Source: Theodoxus fluviatilis
Lineage: Eukaryota; Mollusca; Gastropoda; Cycloneritida; Neritidae
Reading direction: 5' to 3'
Assembly: GCA_034096865.1 (NCBI GenBank)
Contig: JAWQFJ010010101.1
Location: 12,501-25,000, forward strand
Length of the DNA: 12,500 nt
The position numbers and the translations under genes are program-made. The notes under the pieces were generated by a model. It made no database searches and had not been told where the DNA came from. It saw only the letters and a list, made by a program, of their open reading frames with translations. Shown here in pieces: positions 8,641 to 12,500 of this stretch (within the stretch, counting starts at the first letter, position 1; every line of letters begins with the position of its first letter).

Positions 8641-9011
8641 CTCTTTCACCTACACTCAACCACATCCACACGAAGAGATAATGGGCAAGTAACACGAGAA
8701 CATACATAACTGACAAGTTGCCTAGTCTAAAATAAATAGTGAAAAAGAAACATGTCTTATGGAATAAATGCTTAACATTTCATGGTCACTGTATACAATG
8801 AAAGTAAAATCTCAAGACGATTCAAACAGAAAATCCACGGTGAAACACGAAACAGGAAACTGTTGTTGATGTTCATGTTTCATTTGGGAGGGGATGGAGC
8901 GTTGGTATGAGGTTATAGATTTCATCTACTTTGCCTCGTTCTTTCCGTTGGCATTTTTGCTCTTGTATTCAATTCATATTGCCACCTTGCCCAACCCCCA
9001 ACCACCACCCT
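8641..9011. other. Gene-free stretch, no recognised feature
   Basis: AT-rich to 8890, then a pyrimidine-rich run into CCACCCT before the C11-(CT)n tract. No motif, exon or transposon end was recognised. Confidence 0.5.
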
Positions 9012-9589
<578 letters not shown>

Positions 9590-9666
9590 GAACATTATTC
9601 ACGCGAGATACTTCTGGTTTTCAAATCGAGGCAGACTGAGCAAACTTAATGGCGTCTTCTATGGCC
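9590..9666 (+). repeat. Left terminal inverted repeat of the ISL2EU-like element
   Basis: Matches 10531-10611 in inverted orientation with small indels. The best conserved part contains AAACTTAATGGCGTC, so the presumed start codon of the gene lies inside the repeat at each end. Confidence 0.8.
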
Positions 9667-9819
9667 AGCACCAGTATCAGTACATGGAGTGGAAATCTCC
9701 TTCATGTGCCTCCATTCTCGCATGGAAAGTATGGACAAGTGATGTTGCCAAAATACCCAGCAGAAAGAAAGGGAAAGGCTACGAAAAGTTCATCGAAGGA
9801 TTTGTGCATGACATCGAAG
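9649..9819 (+). pseudogene. Truncated first exon of a SWIM/YqaJ-like transposon protein
   Basis: The ATG at 9649 lies in the left inverted repeat and opens a Ser/Thr-rich N-terminus (MASSMASTSISTWSG). A second forward frame (open 9567-9884) overlaps it and carries GYEKFIEGFVHDIEG at about 9777-9821. Its pattern of aromatics followed by FVHDI recalls the segment before the SWIM zinc finger in animal YqaJ-domain transposon proteins. The two halves are in different frames, so a small indel near 9770 is likely. The exon is followed by GTAAAA at 9820, and a good acceptor (TGTCTTTGCAG) ends at 9948, giving a possible 129-bp intron. The next exon reaches a stop within three codons. Neither the SWIM finger nor the nuclease domain is present. 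The homology is recalled, not computed, and confidence is moderate. Confidence 0.45.
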
Positions 9820-9948
9820 GTAAAACCCTTCTCTCTTGTAGATCTAGATCTGTAGTGTTGATCATTATGAATGGTGTTTCTTGAAATAAGGTCAGAAAGC
9901 CTATATGTTAATTTATTACGCTAACATAACCATGAGCTGTCTTTGCAG

Positions 9949-10375
9949 ATAGTTTGTAATATTTGATCTTATACTTAATTTTGAGTCAAAACTGCCAGAT
10001 AAGCGACTACTGCCAGCTGGGCTTGCATCGTCTGCCATGCCAACATCAAAATGTCCGGTGTGATCAAGACTGTATACATGGCTCTCTACCATTGGCTGAA
10101 CTATACTTTTGGACCAATCACAATAGGTTTCCCATGAGTAGAGGTTGTTACTATGTTAGGTCGTGAGAAGAATGGAATGCTCTTGCTTCATGGTGTAAAC
10201 ATTGCAGTTTCCCAGCTATAAACAAGAAAAACAACAACAACACATATATTTAGCAGAAAACGTGTTCTTTCAATCCTTCAAAACTCAGTTTGTGGCTAGA
10301 TTTCACCTATGCAGACCATACGAAGCTGTAAACAATTGCTTTTACAAGACCTAGATCTAAGCTCTTACAAGTTAT
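9949..10375. other. Interior of the ISL2EU-like element, no recognised coding sequence
   Basis: AT-rich DNA between the two gene remnants. A 67-codon forward frame at 9963-10166 shows no domain. The palindrome AGATCTAGATCT is near 9840. This probably contains the internal deletion junction. Confidence 0.5.
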
Positions 10376-10551
10376 CTAGAATTTTTTGCCAGGATCACGC
10401 CGAATCTTCCAGATCCATTGTTTCTTCTGCTTCTTGTCTGTGGAGAATTTGAAAAAGGACAGTCTGGAGTACTCTTCATATCGATCATCATTCTTGCAAT
10501 AAGGAACGTGATAATGAAGCCTTTGGTTTCGCCATAGACGCTGGACGCCAT
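10376..10551 (-). pseudogene. Truncated, frameshifted THAP-domain exon of a transposase
   Basis: Minus strand. The ATG at 10551-10549 sits in the right inverted repeat (ATGGCGTC), mirroring the left end. The domain itself is in another frame, so a one-base shift must have occurred between about 10550 and 10512. The THAP-like frame gives HVPYCKNDDRY, then LSFFKFSTD (residues 13-21 counted from the Cys at 10498), KKQWIWKIRRD (25-35) and PGKKF, then TAG at 10378-10376. The spacing from Cys through an LSFF.F segment to a KKQWI..IRRD helix is the THAP-domain signature. The expected first zinc Cys appears as His (codon at 10510), and the C-terminal Cys-His pair is lost at the truncation. THAP domains bind transposon ends in P-element and ISL2EU-like transposases. 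No catalytic DDE region remains. Confidence 0.7.
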
Positions 10552-10611
10552 TAAGTTTGCCCAGTCCGTCTCGTTTTCGATTTCAAAATGGCCGCTGCGT
10601 GATTAACGTCT
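10531..10611 (-). repeat. Right terminal inverted repeat of the ISL2EU-like element
   Basis: The inverted partner of 9590-9666. It is followed by AT (10612-10613) and then the right part of copy 2. Confidence 0.8.
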
Positions 10612-10613
10612 AT

Positions 10614-10867
10614 TCAGTCGTCACCGGAAGAAAGGGGACATATGCTGGATCAGTTTTTAAATATGCCCGCGTGAAGTCATACGCTCATGATTCAGCAGCA
10701 GCATACCCGTTTAACAGTTAAGATTATTTTACCAACTGGTATCTAATGTCAAATATAATATTCTCGTCAGCTCAAAGAAAAGAAGAAAAGTCACCGGTAT
10801 GTGACGGAGAGAATTAGGAAGACAGGAATGGTAGTAATCAGAAATTACCAGAAAATGATGTGAATAA
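10614..10867 (+). repeat. 566-bp interspersed repeat, copy 2, right 254 bp
   Basis: Colinear with 6791-7044, no gaps, six mismatches. Homology stops at GATGTGAATAA (10867), where gypsy sequence begins. In copy 1 the sequence continues differently. Confidence 0.93.
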
Positions 10868-11690
10868 GCGTGTGGGAGAGGTCATGTACCTTGTCAGCAC
10901 CCCAGATGGTCGCCGCAAAGTGAAAATGTGTCATGTGAACATGTTGAAGAAGTTTCACGAGTGCAAGAAAGAAATGAAAGTTGAATGTGTGTGCGTGGCA
11001 GTAGCCAGTGACAACTGGGAAGAGCATGTGGCCCAAATAGAAAAGCTGTTCTGTAAGTTGGAGGAGGCCAACCTGACCATCAATCTGGCTAAGAGTGATT
11101 TTGGGAAGGCCACAATTATCTATTTCGGGCATGAAGTGGGGAACGGAAGGGTCCGTACAAAGCAGAAAAAAGTACTAACCATCCAGGAAATGCCTATTCC
11201 CATGAATAGAAAAGCTGTTAAGAGGTTGCTGGGGATGGTGGGGTACTATCGGAAGTTCTGTTGCAACTTTGCCCATCTTACTCTTCCCTTGACAGATCTG
11301 CTGAAGAAGAGTAGAACTTTCATATGAAGTGAAGAATGTCAGAAGTGCTTTTAGAAACCGAAGAAAGTACTTCTCTGTGACCCAGTGCTGATGGCCCCAA
11401 ACCCTGACGCACCTTTTCAACTCATGATAGATGCCTCTGGCTTGACTATGTGTGCTGTGCTTGTGCAGCAAGATGAGAACGGTTCTGAGCACCCTGTAGC
11501 ATACTTCTCCAAGAAGTTCCTGTCTCATCAGAAAAACGACTCTACGGTAGAAAAAGAAGCTCTGAGTCTCTTGACTGCACTACTGCACTTCGAGATGTAT
11601 CTGAGGCACTCTGCACACGAAGTAAAGGTGTACACTGACCACAATCCATTAGTGTTCCTCAAAAATCTCAAAGGCAAAAATCCACCGTAA
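10868..11690 (+). pseudogene. Decayed Ty3/gypsy pol fragment: integrase tail, reverse transcriptase thumb, RNase H (Gmr1-like order)
   Basis: One forward frame, codons in register from 10860, runs through three parts. Residues 5-31 (VGEVMYLVSTPDG, RRKVKMCHVNMLKK) match the C-terminal tail of gypsy integrases. Residues 50-155 (SDNWEEHV, LTINLAKSDFG, YFGHEVG, LLGMVGYYRKFC) are the end of reverse transcriptase and its connection. The fingers and palm with the catalytic Asp pair are absent, so a deletion of a few hundred codons joined these parts near 11000, in frame. TGA (11325-11327) and TAG (11352-11354) interrupt the frame. Beyond them, RNase H follows with MIDASG, STVEKEAL and VYTDHNPL (about 11430-11655), which hold the first catalytic Asp, the Glu and the second Asp; the final Asp region is cut off after 11688. 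Integrase before reverse transcriptase is the copia-like order of Gmr1-type gypsy elements. Gag, protease and the integrase core are missing. Inactive. Confidence 0.85.
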
Positions 11691-12102
11691 TAAGAACAAT
11701 TATGGTGCCACCGCAATGGACGTTCTGCCATTACGAACCATAACAGAAGTAGACACAGACATAAGTCCGGGATGCATTGGAACAAGACATACCAGGCGTG
11801 AGGTTACATCCCACGAACGAGACCTTGGGTGGTATTTGACCTGAATCCACAAGGCTGTTCAGCCCAGAATACAACACGCACAACAATGAAACAGTAGAGT
11901 CAGAATGACCACTTACAATCAACATATGAACCAATTTTTACACTACGATGGTGACATCTCATTACAATTATGATATACTTAACATATCAAGTGATAAGTA
12001 TGTTACTTCTAAAGCAACTTTAACAGAAAAATTGTATTACACTGTACATTTTTTCCTTTTTTCTCTTTTCTTTTCATTTTTTTCATTTTTATGGAGGGCA
12101 CA
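11691..12102. other. Flank after the gypsy fragment, ending in a T-rich run and a short purine tract
   Basis: The RNase H homology stops near 11688 and no further pol sequence was recognised. From about 12050 there is a long T-rich run, then ATGGAGGGCACA just before TGTTACGGGG at 12103. A purine-rich run followed by TGTTACG could be the polypurine tract and the 5' end of an LTR. No second LTR copy is visible in the window to confirm it. Confidence 0.3.
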
Positions 12103-12203
12103 TGTTACGGGGATTGCAAGCAAAAGTCGGTACTCACCAATTGTCCAAAAGAGAGTGGCAGAACATAGTTATATTTTAAAATGGATCCGTTTGACTGAAT
12201 ACA

Positions 12204-12485
12204 CTAGTGTCTCTGAACGACCCTGGATTGGCAGTTACAGTCCAAAGCCTTTCCAGCGAGACGAAGAGACCGTCTTGGGGCAGGTACAGGACGGGTGAGG
12301 GTCTGCACTGGACTGTGTGAGAACGACGACACGCTTGTAGATCCGGGTGGCGAGTCAGACCTCATTATGGTAATCCCTCGACCTGCTGCGGATGATGCTC
12401 GGGGTAATGACCCCAAGACTATCCCTGATGACTCCGACTCTTCGTTGTCTGGTGTTGCAGTAGTTGCCTTCACTGACTGCTCCAA
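12204..12485 (-). pseudogene. Possible C-terminal tail of an LTR-retrotransposon polyprotein (uncertain)
   Basis: A 93-codon minus-strand frame is rich in Ser, Thr and Pro and ends with PVPAPRRSLRLAGKALD followed by a short tail and a stop. A Ser/Pro-rich linker leading to an RRSxRL motif close to the stop is common at the ends of Ty3/gypsy-type polyproteins. No catalytic domain is present, and the upstream part lies beyond the window or is lost. A forward frame (12295-12492) overlaps it with an acidic composition, so the coding strand is not certain. It also overlaps the possible LTR proposed at 12103, and both calls cannot be fully right unless the insertions are nested. Confidence 0.3.
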
Positions 12486-12500
12486 AAGATGAAAGTTTTT

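Larger units (their letters stand above)
9590..10611. mobile_element. Non-autonomous THAP/YqaJ-type DNA transposon (ISL2EU/IS4EU-like), 1,022 bp, inserted in copy 2
   Basis: Removing 9590-10611 and one AT restores exactly the sequence of copy 1 (6781-6800), so the insertion ends are known to the base. AT at 9588-9589 and 10612-10613 is the 2-bp target duplication. The ends are inverted repeats: GAACATTATTCACGC at the left against AGACGTTAATCACGC inverted at the right (11 of 15 in register). Homology extends about 80 bp to the shared AAACTTAATGGCGTC. The left end opens a rightward gene with SWIM/YqaJ-protein-like sequence. The right end opens a leftward gene with a THAP-like domain. From memory, ISL2EU (IS4EU) elements have 2-bp duplications and carry both a THAP transposase and a YqaJ-domain protein, which fits. 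Both genes are cut short and no DDE transposase is present, so this is an internally deleted copy. Superfamily assignment is an inference. Confidence 0.85.

Overview
The window reads as intergenic or intronic DNA from an animal genome, most likely a lophotrochozoan and plausibly a mollusc. The grounds are spliced-gene signals, animal-type transposons (a THAP-domain DNA transposon, a Ty3/gypsy pol fragment, a LINE tail ending in a C2H2 finger) and very heavy (GA)n, (CA)n and (CTGT)n microsatellites, which fill roughly 15% of the window. There are no bacterial-type operons, and the species is an inference only.

Layout. 1-896: a DNA-transposon-like element of 886 bp with ~100-bp terminal inverted repeats and a 5-bp TATGT target duplication. 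897-2330: no recognisable gene. 2331-2709: a compound pyrimidine microsatellite ending in (CTT)23, which on the minus strand is the (GAA)n tail of the LINE C-terminal fragment at 2742-3030. 3036-3192: (GA)n/(GT)n. 3193-5343: mostly AT-rich unrecognised DNA, with a 44-bp tandem duplication and two retroposon-like or 3'-UTR-like polyadenylation contexts. 5344-6478: long microsatellites, including a 33-bp palindrome embedded in a CA tract. 6479-7044: copy 1 of a 566-bp interspersed repeat. 7103-7390: (GA)n, G10 and a GGAC/ACAG-type repeat. 7680-8040: a CpG-rich promoter-like region and the first coding exon of a probable secreted or membrane protein, with a clear 5' splice site at 8041. 9012-9277: C11 then a long (CT)n. 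9278-10867: copy 2 of the 566-bp repeat, split by a 1,022-bp non-autonomous DNA transposon (9590-10611). 10868-11690: a decayed Ty3/gypsy pol fragment. 11691-12500: unclear, with weak hints of LTR-retrotransposon sequence.

The main results are these. (1) Copy 1 of the 566-bp repeat is an exact empty site for the transposon in copy 2, so the insertion boundaries and the 2-bp AT target duplication can be read directly. That transposon carries the beginnings of two convergent genes: a SWIM/YqaJ-like protein at its left end and a THAP-domain protein at its right end, the gene pair I associate with the ISL2EU (IS4EU) superfamily. (2) The gypsy fragment has an integrase C-terminal tail lying upstream of reverse transcriptase and RNase H, the unusual order known from Gmr1-like elements. 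(3) The only good candidate for a host gene is the signal-peptide exon at 7953-8040. Nothing in the window looks like a working multi-gene system; it is a record of nested insertions and microsatellite growth around one gene start.
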